Below are positions 9,363 through 20,140 of a stretch of DNA of 64,000 bases, piece by piece. A program made the translations under genes and the position numbers. Under the pieces are notes generated by a model that worked only from the letters and a program-made list of their open reading frames with translations, searched no databases and was not told the DNA's origin. Source of the DNA: Artemia franciscana (lineage: Eukaryota > Arthropoda > Branchiopoda > Anostraca > Artemiidae); the NCBI RefSeq assembly GCF_032884065.1, contig NC_088881.1, positions 12,365,260-12,429,259 on the forward strand, in the 5' to 3' direction. Every line of letters begins with the position of its first letter. Positions within the stretch are counted from its first letter, which is position 1.

Positions 9363-10680
9363 TCAACGAAATTCTTGCAAGTCCCTGATACAGATTGCTG
9401 GTCTATAAATTTTCATCGTCCTAGTATATCCAGAATCACCGAACTCGCCAAAGTACTGGAAATCCCCCCAACTCCCCCAAAGAGATCGGATCTGGTCCAG
9501 TTATGTCAATCAAGCATCTTAAACCTGTGCTTATTCTTCCCATTAAGTTTCATACCAATCCCTCCACTCTTAACGTTTTCCAAGATTTCCGATTTCCAAG
9601 ATTTTTGTTTCCCCCTCCAACACCCTAGGTCCCCGGATCCGATTCGAATTGAAAATGGAGCATCTGAGACACAATACCTGTCTACATACCATTTTTCATC
9701 AAGATCCGATCACCCATTCGGAAGATAAAGATACCTCAATTTTCCAATTTTCAATGTTTTGCGGTTTCCCCCTCGGATTCCCCCCAATGTCACCGGATCT
9801 GGTCGGAATTTCAAAAAAATAAGAGCTCTGGAGCATAAGATCTTTCTAAACATCAAATTTTATTAAGATCTGTTCACCCGTCCGTAAGTTACAAATAGCC
9901 TTTTTCCTATTTCTTCCGAATCTCCCCCCCCCCCAACTCCACCAAAGAGAGCCCATCCTGTATGATTATGTCAATGACGTATCTAGGACTTTTGTTTATT
10001 CTTACCCCCAAGTATCATCACGTATCTAAACATTTTCCAAGATTTCTGGTTTCCTCCTCCAATTCCTCCCAATGTCACCTGATCCGGTCAAGATCTAAAA
10101 TAAGAGTTCTGAAACACAAGGTTCATCTAAATATAAAATTTCATTAGGATCGAATCACCTTTTCGTAAGTTATTAATATCTAATTTTTTCCAATACCTTC
10201 GAATTACCGAATTAACAACCCCCCCTCCAACTCGCCCAAAGAGATTGTATACTGTCTCGTTATGTCAATAACGTATTTAGGACTTGTGCTTATTTTTCCT
10301 TCCAAGTTTCATCCCGATTTCTCCACTCTAAGCGTTTTCCAAGATTTCAGATTTCCCCATCCAATTCCCCCCAATATCGCCAAATCTGGTAGATATTTAA
10401 AATAAGAGCTCTGAGACATAAAATTCTTCTAAATATCGATTTTCATTAAGATGCTATCACCCGTTCGTAAGTTAAAAATAACTCATTTTTCAAATTTTTT
10501 CTTATTAACCGTCCCCCCACTTCCCCCTAGATGGTCAAATCGAGAAAAAGATTCCTGGTAAACCTACCAAACTTCATCGTCCTAACTTATATGAAGAAGC
10601 CCAAAGTAGCAAAACCGGGACAGACAGACAGACCAACAGAATTTCCAATCGCTATATGTTACTTGGTAAATTCCAAGTGA
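9363..10680 (+). repeat. Dispersed minisatellite-like repeat family, fragment 2
   Basis: About 1.3 kb of irregular units of roughly 160-300 bp anchored by ATTAAGATCCGATCACC, CTCTAAGCGTTTTCCAAG and AAGAGCTCTGAGACA. It ends in (CAGA)n (10619-10631) and a hairpin ACTTGG-taaatt-CCAAGT (10661-10678). The same order, including tail and hairpin, recurs at 61665-63000, so this is a defined element end. No protein is encoded; the open frames at 9375-9728 and 9962-10147 are repeat sequence. Confidence 0.85.
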
Positions 10681-10749
10681 TATTAAAACCAACAAATGAC
10701 TATATAACACTTTTTATTGTCAGAAATTTAATAAAAATACTATACAATG

Positions 10750-10980
10750 TCACTCTTTTTTCATGATGTGAGTCAATCCATTGCCCTTAATGTGCCTCAC
10801 AATTGAATTCAATCCATTTCGTAGTCTGGGTATATGCATTACATTCGCTTTTGATACGAAACATAATGATTCTTCCGACTTAAATTTACTCAGATACAAC
10901 ATATTTACGAAACAAATCATCCCACTCGCATGTTAGTCGACTATCCTTTCCAATTTCAAATGCTACATTGGGAACTCTTA
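10750..10980 (-). pseudogene. Copy of the short ORF at 63069-63278, nonsense-mutated
   Basis: Minus-strand frame equivalent to 63069-63278, ending with LTHIMKKE-stop. A TAA replaces the Lys codon present in the 63-kb copy (VD-stop versus VDK). The segment 10740-11020 is co-linear with 63040-63321. I do not recognise the protein; it may be non-coding repeat with an accidental frame. Confidence 0.4.
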
Positions 10981-11035
10981 TCTTCGTATCTTCACTGTCA
11001 ATTCCTTCAAGTCAGAGTAGTGTAAAACCACTCAT

Positions 11036-12060
11036 TTAAAAAAAAATTAGAACCTTTTTCGAACCTAAAACAATGTAAACTAACCAAATCTCCATATGGA
11101 ACATGATGGTTATTCTGCGATGGCCGCTTGTATCCAGAGAACCGTTTCACCAAGAAATAATGGCAAGCATTCTAAAGAATATCGACCCGGAAGTTGTAAT
11201 AACGCAATATGTGCCGCAGGCATGATGGCATGTCTGGCCGCTCGAACTGATGGATAAACTTGCCGTTCAGAATTAAAGGCTATGCGTTTAATCAGAATGA
11301 TGGGATATGTGTGTGTTTGGAGTAATGAGATATGTTTATCGTCAGAATGGTGGGATATGTGTATCCTCTGAATGGTTGGATATGTGTGCTGTCAGAGTCA
11401 ATGAGGGGTTAAAAAGGATTAAAAAAACTCCTGGTACCAGAGATCGCAGCTGTAGGGCTGTTGCAGTAGTACTTATACTTATACTGCTCGCATTATGAGT
11501 TTGACTAAATTGTTTATTGTAATTTTTCTTCTTGTTGGGTTTCACTTATCTATTGATGGTGATTTGTGGCAGTTTTACACTTTAAAGATTATTTAACATT
11601 ATTTCGGCTCATTTTTGGTTCAATGGAGCTCTCGAGTTTTCTTTAAAAAACTTGTTTTGAGGAGAAAGATTTTACTATTAATTTTTGTTATTGTTTTATT
11701 GGCATAGTCCTTTTTATAGAAAACAAAAATAAATAATTTATATCTTTTCGCTTTTTTTTCTATAAGAATCCATAGTATGACTTACAATTTGTGTGTTGGA
11801 AAAATATTTTCATAAATTTTTAACAACCCACATACTTTTGAAAATCTTGACGGAAATAGTATTATTTAATTTAGTTTTATACCTCCTCAAGTTGACTTGA
11901 AAAATAAAGCTCAATATCATTCCCATAAGATTCCATGTATGCTCTTTGATGGCCTGGACACACACTGTTTTAATTTAGTTAAATTCTAGGACAAGAAATA
12001 GTAGTAGACCTGAAAGATTCAACTCAATGCCCCAAGTTGTTCTTGGGATATTGCTGAAAT
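11036..12060. other. AT-rich interval without a recognised gene
   Basis: Contains an imperfect GATATGTG-type repeat (GGGATATGTGT at about 11302, 11330, 11351, 11379) and a 63-codon plus-strand frame at 11307-11498 with no recognisable motif. The last 150 bp may be decayed endonuclease N-terminus of the LINE that follows. I see no promoter or RNA gene. Confidence 0.5.
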
Positions 12061-12066
12061 GTCTTA

Positions 12067-12400
12067 TTGGCAACCAGCATAAAGACAGTGGCTTTTGATT
12101 TAGTTTTAAAGCAATATTTAGTGCTGAGGCTGAAGTGTGTTTTACTTGAAACCAATAATACTTTTGTTGCAGTTTATCTAGGCCGTGTCGTTATTCAGGC
12201 AGTTTATATGCCTACTAATTACAGAAATGAACAATCCAACGAAGGTTTTGCTAAAGCATGTGGAAGAGTCTCAAAATTTCTCATAAAATAGGAGCATCTG
12301 GCAAAGCCATATTACTCTGTGGCGATTTCAACACTGACCTCACTATTCATAGTTTACCGTGGTCCCAGACTTTTTATCATCACTTCCGAGAGATCTATCA
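12067..12400 (+). pseudogene. APE endonuclease domain remnant of the LINE
   Basis: The frame 12067-12291 ends in an in-frame TAG and shows a VIQAVYMPTNYRN strand typical of APE endonucleases. In another register, ILLCGDFNTDLT at about 12309-12345 is the conserved GDFN metal/DNA-binding motif. The domain would nick target DNA to prime reverse transcription. The catalytic His region (SDHYHLEVSV, about 12532-12561) is visible in the next frame, 12359-12646. Confidence 0.75.
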
Positions 12401-12843
12401 GTGGTAGCGAATAGCAAAAATTTTACTTATGTTCATAGGTCAGATAGCGTGGCATTTTTGGAATTTATAATTTCAGATCTTGAATGTTTAAAGAATTCTA
12501 TTGTTAAAGTACGAGAGGAAATTTTAATTAGTGATCATTATCACCTTGAAGTGTCTGTTGTTTTAAATGTGTTTTGCCATAGGTGTTGTAGTCCAAAATG
12601 TATTCAGAAGAAGCTTTGGGATAGAATAGACGTAAACTTATATTAGTGCATATTAGATGATATTCTCAGTAGAATTAGAATTCCTTTTCACCTCCTGTCA
12701 CAGTCTCAAAAATTTCATTCGTTGGAATTAGATATTTATTATGCTGAAACAGTTCATGCAATGATAGTTGCGGCTTCCGTTGCGGTTCCTGTTATTAGAG
12801 TGCATAGAAATACACAAAAAAGGGATGGTCTGCTATTCCAGGA

Positions 12844-14275
12844 TTGCATGAAGCAAAACAGAAACATCGGCTATGGTATCGTATTTGGGATCAATGTGAC
12901 CGACCGAGAAATGGCCCCCTTTTCCAGATTGTTAAATCAACAAAAAATAAATTTATAAAATTAGAGACAACTTGGAAGAAACAACAATTAAAAGATATAT
13001 CAACCAAGATTAGGAATAATCCAAAGTTACTTTTTAATGAGGTTAAAAAATTAACACAGTCATCAGCTGATTTATCAGACCAAATCCCGTTAGATCAATG
13101 GTATGCACACTTTACCTCAGTCTTTTCATCCATTCCACCATCAACTGAATTAAATTATCGTGAATTGTTATATAAGAATTTTTCTCAGCTGAACCCACAT
13201 AAAAACCTAGTTTATTTTACTCCATCTTCGATCTTGACTCAAATTAGATCACTAAATTGTGGGAAGGCCCCAGGTCCAGACGGTTTGTTACCAGAGCACC
13301 TTATGTATGGTACTTCAAATTACTAGAGCATCTTACGCTATTATTTCAAATAATAGTAACCCATGATTATGTCCCCTCTTTGATGGGTGAAGGTAAAGTA
13401 GTTTGTATATGCATGAAGGGCAAGGATCTTTAACAATGTTCATCATATAGACCAATAACACTTTGTTCTGTTATTAGTAAATTATTTGAAAAATTTTTTA
13501 CTTCCATATTTAACAACAAAGTGTGATATGGGGGATCAACAGTTGGGTTTTCGAAGTGGTGTAGGGGCTCAAAATGCACACGCAATAATTCTAGAAATAC
13601 TGGAACACCATCATAGGATTAAAAAACAATTATTTGTGTGTGGAGTTGATATTTCAAAAGCGTTTGATAGTATGTTGCAAAGCCATGCTTTTTAGTCACT
13701 GTTGCGTAGTGGGGTTAACCCATTTATAGGACAGTGTTTGGCGGACTGGTATGGTAATTCATCTTTGAGAATCTTTTCGGGAGGGCAACTTTAAGACCGA
13801 ATTTATTTACGTCGTGGAGTTAAACAAGGGTCAGTTCTTAGCCCCTTTATATTTAATAACGCAATTAGATTAGCCACACGGTTCATACCCCCATATGTGA
13901 TTAAGGGTATCGACATTAGCCACTTATCGTAGGCTGATGATATTTTGTTGTTCTCGGATAATTTAATAGCAATGCAGAATGCAATTAATACATTACACTC
14001 ACATCTACGAAAGATAGGACTAGAGATTGAACCATCTAAAACAGAATTCCTAGTGGCGAATAGTAAAAGTGATATCCAGCCTCATTCAATTAGGGTGGGA
14101 TCGCTTAATATTATTAAGAAAAATTCCATTAATTACCTTGAGTTGCCTTTTGGTCCGTCAATTAAAGCTACGCAGGAGTTGGTGTTATCATCTGTGTTGG
14201 GAAAACTTAGGAAAACAAATGGCCTGCTAGTCAGGGTGAAAGGTCGTTTTGATAAAGAAACACTTGCTAGGCTAT
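12844..14275 (+). pseudogene. Reverse transcriptase of the decayed LINE, copy 1
   Basis: Ordered LINE RT motifs in broken frames: CGKAPGPDGLLPEHL (about 13258-13302), SSYRPITLCSVISKLFEK (about 13443-13496), QQLGFRSGVGAQNAHA, VCGVDISKAFDSML (first catalytic Asp, about 13636-13677), GVKQGSVLSP (about 13819-13848), and ADDILLFSDN (the DD box, with a TAG in place of the preceding residue, about 13930-13962). The palm/thumb part IEPSKTEFLV lies at 13945-14277. At least five breaks are present. It is related to 41739-42592 with a 1-bp and a later 22-bp length difference. Confidence 0.85.
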
Positions 14276-14748
14276 AATTTATCATTCAATGTTTGCACCT
14301 CATGTATTTTTCAGTGTAAAATTAATGAAAAGCGTATCCGCGTTTACTTTTTCTGGTTTTGTAAGTATTTTCTTGGAATTCCACTATGGTTCAAAAATAG
14401 TTATATTATACGAAATTTCGGAATATTTGACATTACCGTTAAAATGGAACAACAATACGACCGATTTCTTAGACGGTCTAGAGAAAATAGAATAAATTTT
14501 CCCGTAATTGTCTCATTTAATGGAATAACAGTTTTGTCGATATTTCTATAATAAAATAGATATTTATGCGCTATGTTTATGGGTGCTATTTTATAAGTTA
14601 TGCTTATGAGTTTTGTTATTATTATGATTTACTGATTTTCATTAGAAGTGTAATTTTCAAATTTTTCAGTTTTCTTTCCATACTCCTCTGTGTACACCTT
14701 TTGTATGTAAAGAGGGCATACATAAATTATTATTATTATTATTATTAA

Positions 14749-15672
14749 TGGGCCAGTTGAATTACTGTTAAGGCTTGACGTTCCCAATATCCCTAGAGAC
14801 ATAGTTACTGCACCATTCAACTATGAACAAAATGGCTGTCTCAAAAGTTTGACTAGATCTGTTTGGAAAATTAATGCAATTGGGAAAAGGGTGATACAAC
14901 TTATAATTTCCAATCAAATTAGATCCGTTAACTGTTTCAATGATATTCCTAGCTATGATTGAACTGCGCAGCCTATGATATTACTTATATACCCCTTGAA
15001 AACCACCATGCATATAGTATTTTTCGTTTAATTGAAACCACCCCTTACAATTCTTTAAAAGTTTTACCTTAATACCCTCAGCGTTATTAGTAACTGTAAC
15101 TGTAGTAGTAGTTTTAATAGTATACACAGAGTATCTTCTGGCTAGTTGGAAATTCGCCACAAATTCGTATGAAAGGTCCAACTTGACAATGTATGCTGTT
15201 CATGATATATTGCTTTGTCACCCTTTTGACAATCTATGTGCTCATAGCTTGTTTTGATTTTCAGCCCTCCGCCTCAACATTCTTTAAAAACTTTACATCA
15301 GTAACCTCACTTTGCGAAGTAGTAATTGTTGTAGTAAACTAGTATCAGTATGTGCAGAGCTCCTTTTGTTTTCATCAATATCCCCATCAAAACACGCTGA
15401 AAGTTTTAACTTAATACCATCAACCATTCCTGCTGATACAATATTTGTTGATACAATATTTATACAATGCTGATACAATGCTGTTGAGCATTGTTGATAC
15501 AATATCATGACAAGATTTTTCGATGGGATTGATGCTGACACGGTTAAATATTCAAAAACCAAGTTTTGTTATAATTATTTTATATTAATAATTATTCAGG
15601 TTTGCTGTCAAAAAGCAATTCAAATTGCTGGGAAAAGTACTTAAACAACTTACGCAGACACAAAGAGCATGA
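14749..15672. repeat. Non-coding repeat block with about 250-bp internal similarity
   Basis: Related sub-blocks begin with ATTCTTTAAAAGTTTTAC (about 15050) and ATTCTTTAAAAACTTTAC (about 15279). Each is followed by a stretch resembling GTAACTGTAGTAGTAG, and GTGCTCATAGCTTGTTTTGATTTTC recurs at the right window edge (63727, 63948). A cluster of TGATACAAT words sits at 15434-15507. The minus-strand frames at 14981-15181 and 15293-15562 are repeat, not genes. Confidence 0.6.
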
Positions 15673-15680
15673 ATCGGTCA

Positions 15681-15753
15681 CTACCACAGAGAGATTTGAA
15701 CTCAATCCTCGATATTCTAAGGAGTGTGTCAAATCCGCTCAGCTGATGTAGCT
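15681..15753 (-). repeat. tRNA-like sequence in array unit 1
   Basis: Divergent version of the tRNA-like motif described for unit 3. A-box-like AGCTGAGCGG and B-box-like GAGTTCAAATC are recognisable on the minus strand, but the acceptor ends pair poorly (ACATCAG against CTGTGGT). Probably a fossil. Confidence 0.5.
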
Positions 15754-16804
15754 AACAATAAGACTGAATTATGAATTTTGATGTTATCGTAAACAAAGGC
15801 TGCCTAAGTACAAAAGAGATTGTATTTAAGACCAAATTAATTTTAAGGCTTTCAAGAAAGAAGATGAAGTAGGATTTCCATAACGAGATATAGGCAATAA
15901 AATCAGTAGTTAAAAGACACCAAGTAAACCAAACAAAAAGAAGATTTATTCGACGAGCAAAGGCCGAAAAATTAAATGGGTTCAAGGCCTTGTGAACGGC
16001 TAGAGATAAATAAAATGACTAGAAATTGAATACTATCATTCCAAAGCAATTCATTAAGTTAACTAAGGATTGATATATTAAGAAATAAAAAGAGAACCCT
16101 TGCTTCTGAGAAACTTTGAAGTCAAATTGAAAAACTATAGCCATGATTTTAATAGTTGCAGCGGTACCTGCAACCGTGTAAGGGCCAAACCACTGCACAT
16201 AATAACCCAAAATTAGAAACGTGTTACAAAAAAACTGGTCAGTGAGAAAAAAAAATGTCGTTTCGAGCTAATGTCCAGGAATAGAAAATATTTAATTCTG
16301 TTCAAAAAGTAAAATGTCTTTTCAAAAGTAAATTTATTGGAATTTCAAAAAATAACCTGAGACTCTTAAAAATGACGTCGGGTCGAAACGAAAAATCACA
16401 CTATTTAACTCGTCAAAGCAAAGACTCCATTGAGAAACCTTGCAGTCCCCTGGCTTGAACAACAAGGAAAATCACATTTTCGCATGGGTGGCACTGACGT
16501 ATTTTCTTATTTTTCTTTTCTAGCACTGGAACATCTAACAGACGTGTTTAAAGGCTCATTATTGAAAGCAAATTTCTATACCTGCTTGCATGTGTAATTA
16601 AAAAAAACTTAGTGTTAAGATGAAATACATTTTTTTGACAAATAAACTACATCTTCATTTACAAGCTGATAAATAACGTCAAAAACGTAGGCTACAATCA
16701 AACAGTTTTGGTAACAAACTGTAAGTAAGGAGCGATACGGCTCAACGGTAACCGAAACTCTAAAAAGGACAATTTGATTTAAATCCGCCGCAAATGCACA
16801 ATCT

Positions 16805-16872
16805 ACCACAGGGAGATTTGAACTCGATCCTCGAGATTCTAAAGAGAGTGTCAAATCCGCTCAGCTGGTAGC
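16805..16872 (-). repeat. tRNA-like sequence in array unit 2
   Basis: Same as unit 3 but with a 2-bp loss in one acceptor strand (ACCAGCTGAGCGG instead of ACCACAGCTGAGCGG), which breaks the stem. B box GAGTTCAAATC is intact. Confidence 0.5.
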
Positions 16873-18195
16873 TGAATATTAAACTGAATTATGAATTTTG
16901 ATGTTATCATAAACAAAGGCTGCCTATGTGCAAAAGTGATTGCATTGAAGACCAAATTAATTTTAAGGCTTTCAAGGAAAAAGTTGAGATGGGATTTCCA
17001 TATCGAGATATGGGCAATAAAACAAGTAGATAAAAGACATGAAATAAACAAAAAAAGAAAGCAGATTTATCTGACGAGTTAAAGTGGAAGTAGATACGAG
17101 TTAATAAAACAAGTAGATAAAAGACATGAAATAAACAAAAAAAGAAAGCAGATTTATCTGACGAGTTAAAGTGGAAGAAGTAAATGCGTCCAAGACATTT
17201 TGATGGCTAGATATAAATGAAATGACTAAACATTGAATATTATCATTCCAAAGCAATTCATTAAGTTGACTATAATTTGATATATTAAAAAATAAAAAGA
17301 AAACATTTGCTACTGAGAAACTTTGAAGTCAAATAGAAAAACTATGACCATGATTTTAATAGTAGCAGCGGTAGCTACAACCGTGTAAAGACCGAGCCAC
17401 TCCCCATAATAACCCAAAATTAGAAATGCGTTAGAAAGAGATTAGTAAGAAAAAAAATGTGATTTCTAGCTGATCTCCAGGAATGGTAAATATTATCTAA
17501 ATTTGTCTTAATAGTAAAATGTCTTTTCAAAAATAAAATTATTGGAACTTCACAAAACAACCTAAAACTCCTTAAAAATGACGTCGGGTCGAAACGAAAA
17601 ATCACAAAATAGGACTCGTCAAGCCAAAGACTCCATTCAGAAGCCTTGCCGCCCCCCTGGCTTGGACAACAAGAAAAATCACATTTTCGCATGGCTTGGC
17701 ACTGACGTATTTTCTTTTTTTCTTTTCTAGTGATAGCGAGCCACTGAAACATCACAGAGACGTGTTTAAAGGCTCATTATGAAAGAAAATTTCTAAACCT
17801 GCTTGCTTTTGTAATTAAAAAAGCATAGTGTTAACAGGTTGTTCTTTTGACAAATAAACTGTATCTTCATTTACAAGCTGACAAATGACGTCATAAACGT
17901 AGGCTACAATCAAACAGTTTTTGGTAACAAACTGTAAGTAAGGAGCAACACGGCTCAACGGTAACCGAAACTCTAAAAAGCAGAATTTTGATATCAATAG
18001 GTATATCAAAGAATTGGCTTTTTATGCTGCTCCAAATATATAACATCCATTAAGCTTAGTGTTACCCATAAAAGGCTATGAGCCTGAGAAAATCTGGCTG
18101 ATTTTCGAAAAAAAGGGAAACCCTCTAAAAGTCATAAAATTTTCATGAAAATCACACCATCAGATTCAGCGAATCAAAGAACGAATGCACAATCT

Positions 18196-18262
18196 ACCAC
18201 AGGGAGATTTGAACTCGATCCTCGAGATTCTAAAGAGAGTGTCAAATCCGCTCAGCTGTGGT
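18196..18262 (-). repeat. tRNA-like sequence in array unit 3 (tRNA-derived, SINE-like)
   Basis: On the minus strand, ACCACAG at the 5' end pairs perfectly with CTGTGGT 67 nt away, like a 7-bp acceptor stem. In between lie AGCTGAGCGG, close to a pol III A box, and GTTCAAATC, which fits the B-box pattern GWTCRANNC. The D/anticodon part does not fold into a standard cloverleaf by eye, so I call it tRNA-derived rather than a functional tRNA. It could drive pol III transcription of the unit. Confidence 0.55.
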
Positions 18263-19575
18263 AGCTGAATATTAAACTGAATTATGAATTTTGATGTTAT
18301 CATAAACAAAGGCTGCCTATGTGCAAAAGTGATTGCATTGAAGACCAAATTAATTTTAAGGCTTTCAAGGAAAAAGATGAGATGGGATTTCCATATCGAG
18401 ATATGGGCAATAAAACAAGTAGATAAAAGACATGAAATAAACAAAAAAAGAAAGCAGATTTATCTGACGAGTTAAAGTGGAAGTAGATACGAGTTAATAA
18501 AACAAGTAGATAAAAGACATGAAATAAACAAAAAAAGAAAGCAGATTTATCTGACGAGTTAAAGTGGAAGAAGTTAATGGGTCCAAGACATTTTGATGGC
18601 TAGATATAAATGAAATGACTAAAATTGAATATTATCATTCCAAAGCAATTCATTAAGTTGACTATAATTTGATATATTAAAAAATAAAAAGAAAACATTT
18701 GCTTCTGAGAAACTTTGAAGTCAAATAGAAAAACTATGACCATGATTTTAATAGTTGCAGCGGTAGCTACAACCGTGTAAAGACCGAGCCACTCCCCATA
18801 ATAACCCAAAATTAGAAATGCGTTAGAAAGAGATTAGTAAGAAAAAAAATGTGATTTCTAGCTGATCTCCAGGAATGGTAAATATTATCTAAATTTGTCT
18901 TAATAGTAAAATGTCTTTTCAAAAATAAAATTATTCGAACTTCACAAAACAACCTAAAACTCCTTAAAAATGACGTCGGGTCGAAACGAAAAATCACAAA
19001 ATAGGACTCGTCAAGCCAAAGACTCCATTCAGAAGCCTTGCCGCCCCCCTGGCTTGGACAACAAGAAAAATCACATTTTCGCATGGCTTGGCACTGACGT
19101 ATTTTCTTTTTTTCTTTTCTAGTGATAGCGAGCCACTGAAACATCACAGAGACGTGTTTAAAGGCTCATTATGAAAGAAAATTTCTAAACCTGTTTGCTT
19201 TTGTAATTAAAAAAGCATAGTGTTAACATGTTGTTCTTTTGACAAATAAACTGTATCTTCATTTACAAGCTGACAAATGACATCATAAACGTAGGCTACA
19301 ATCAAACAGTTTTTGGTAACAAACTGTAAGTAAGGAGCAACACGGCTCAACGGTAACCGAAACTCTAAAAAGCAGAATTTTGATATCAATAGGTATATCA
19401 AAGAATTGGCTTTTTATGCTGCTCCAAATATATAACATCCATTAAGCTTAGTGTTACCCATAAAAGGCTATGAGCCTGAGAAAATCTGGCTGATTTTCGA
19501 AAAAAAGGGAAACCCTCTAAAAGTCATAAAATTTTCATGAAAATCACACCATCAGATTCAGCAAATCAAAGAACC

Positions 19576-20140
19576 ATGCTTTAGAGCTCATATCAGCAAA
19601 AGTATGAAATTTTGTATTTTTTTGCCAGAAGAAAGATCACGGAAGCTTGTTTTTTTTCCCCAGGAATGATTGTATTGAACCAATGGTCCATGAACATCAG
19701 GAGAGGGCTTAATTGAACGAAAATTGCAAGTTGTGGTGTCCTTTATACTGACCAAAAATTGGAGGGCAAATAGAACCACTTCTATATCCCCTTTCCCAAA
19801 ATTTCGGAAGATGTTGATAAAAATTTAGAGATAGCCCTTTCTTTCAGCATAGTTGAAAGGTAACAAAGCTATGCCGTTAGAGATAATATAGCCCCCACAG
19901 CGTCAGGAGATATGTCTTTAAGATATAAAATTCGTCAGTTGTTTACGTATAGTATTTGTTATTGAAGTATAAAGTATGCAGACATTTTCAGGAAGGAGGA
20001 TGTGCTTGGGGCAGATTTCTATAGGGAGGGAAATTTTCGAGGGTGAGCTTTCCAGGGGCAATTTTACACTGGGGAGATTTGACGGAATTTCCATCGGATA
20101 TTCTTTTCATTTGTTTCACTTCTCTTTACCAATTCAATTC
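19576..20140. repeat. Terminal part of segment A, non-coding
   Basis: AT-rich repeat following array unit 3. It has G-rich words such as GGGGCAATTTTACACTGGGGAG near its end. It stops being shared with 47914-48478 exactly at 20140, where the second copy jumps to Helitron sequence. Confidence 0.7.

Larger units (their letters stand above)
6368..10051. repeat. Right arm of the large inverted repeat
   Basis: Mirror of 1-3684. The arm starts inside the integrase zinc-binding region of the retroelement and runs through pol, protease, gag, the 5' LTR and 689 bp of flanking repeat. The gag and pol stop codons are shared by both arms, so the element was already dead when the inverted copy arose. The sequence continues past 10051 into related repeat that the left window edge prevents me from comparing. 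Confidence 0.95.
12061..14748 (+). mobile_element. Decayed APE-type LINE with (TTA)n tail, copy 1
   Basis: An apurinic-type endonuclease remnant (12067-12400), a connector and an RT (12844-14275) lie in order on the plus strand, followed by an AT-rich 3' region and a (TAT/TTA)n tail at about 14728-14747. Microsatellite tails rather than poly(A) are seen in several LINE clades (CR1, RTE, L2 and similar); the clade here is unresolved. Many stops and frameshifts. The second copy starts at 41739 right after the assembly gap. Confidence 0.8.
15673..19575. repeat. Three-unit tandem array, about 1.39-kb period
   Basis: Unit 2 (about 16804-18187) and unit 3 (about 18188-19575) are near identical at an offset of 1392. 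Unit 1 (about 15673-16803) is shorter and more divergent. Each unit opens with a tRNA-like sequence. Units 2 and 3 contain an internal 87-bp tandem duplication (TAAAACAAGTAGATAAAAGA at 17018 and 17105, again at 18411 and about 18498). The many 63-111 codon frames here repeat with the unit and have no protein signature. Confidence 0.9.
13424..20140. repeat. Duplicated segment A, copy 1
   Basis: Co-linear with 41739-48478 at an offset of 28315 rising to 28338 after a 22-bp indel near 14322. It contains the LINE RT part, the repeats at 14749-15672, the 1.39-kb tandem array and the 19.6-20.1 kb repeat. Only scattered substitutions are seen, so the duplication is recent relative to the decay of its contents. 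Confidence 0.95.

Noticed and set aside
1-10051. The palindrome as a missed-adapter sequencing artefact
   Set aside because: Such artefacts fold back at a point without a unique spacer and with the same lesions in perfect identity. Here there is a 2.7-kb unique spacer and several real substitutions between the arms, so a true inverted duplication is more likely.
18196-18262. A functional tRNA gene
   Set aside because: Only 67 nt, no convincing anticodon arm, and it is part of a 1.39-kb repeat with decayed siblings. Better called tRNA-derived.
14981-19779. Many minus- and plus-strand frames of 63-111 codons (for example 17420-17755, 18812-19147, 16891-17082)
   Set aside because: They recur because the DNA is a tandem repeat, appear on both strands of the same stretch, lack any domain, and one is shortened by a homopolymer change in copy 2.
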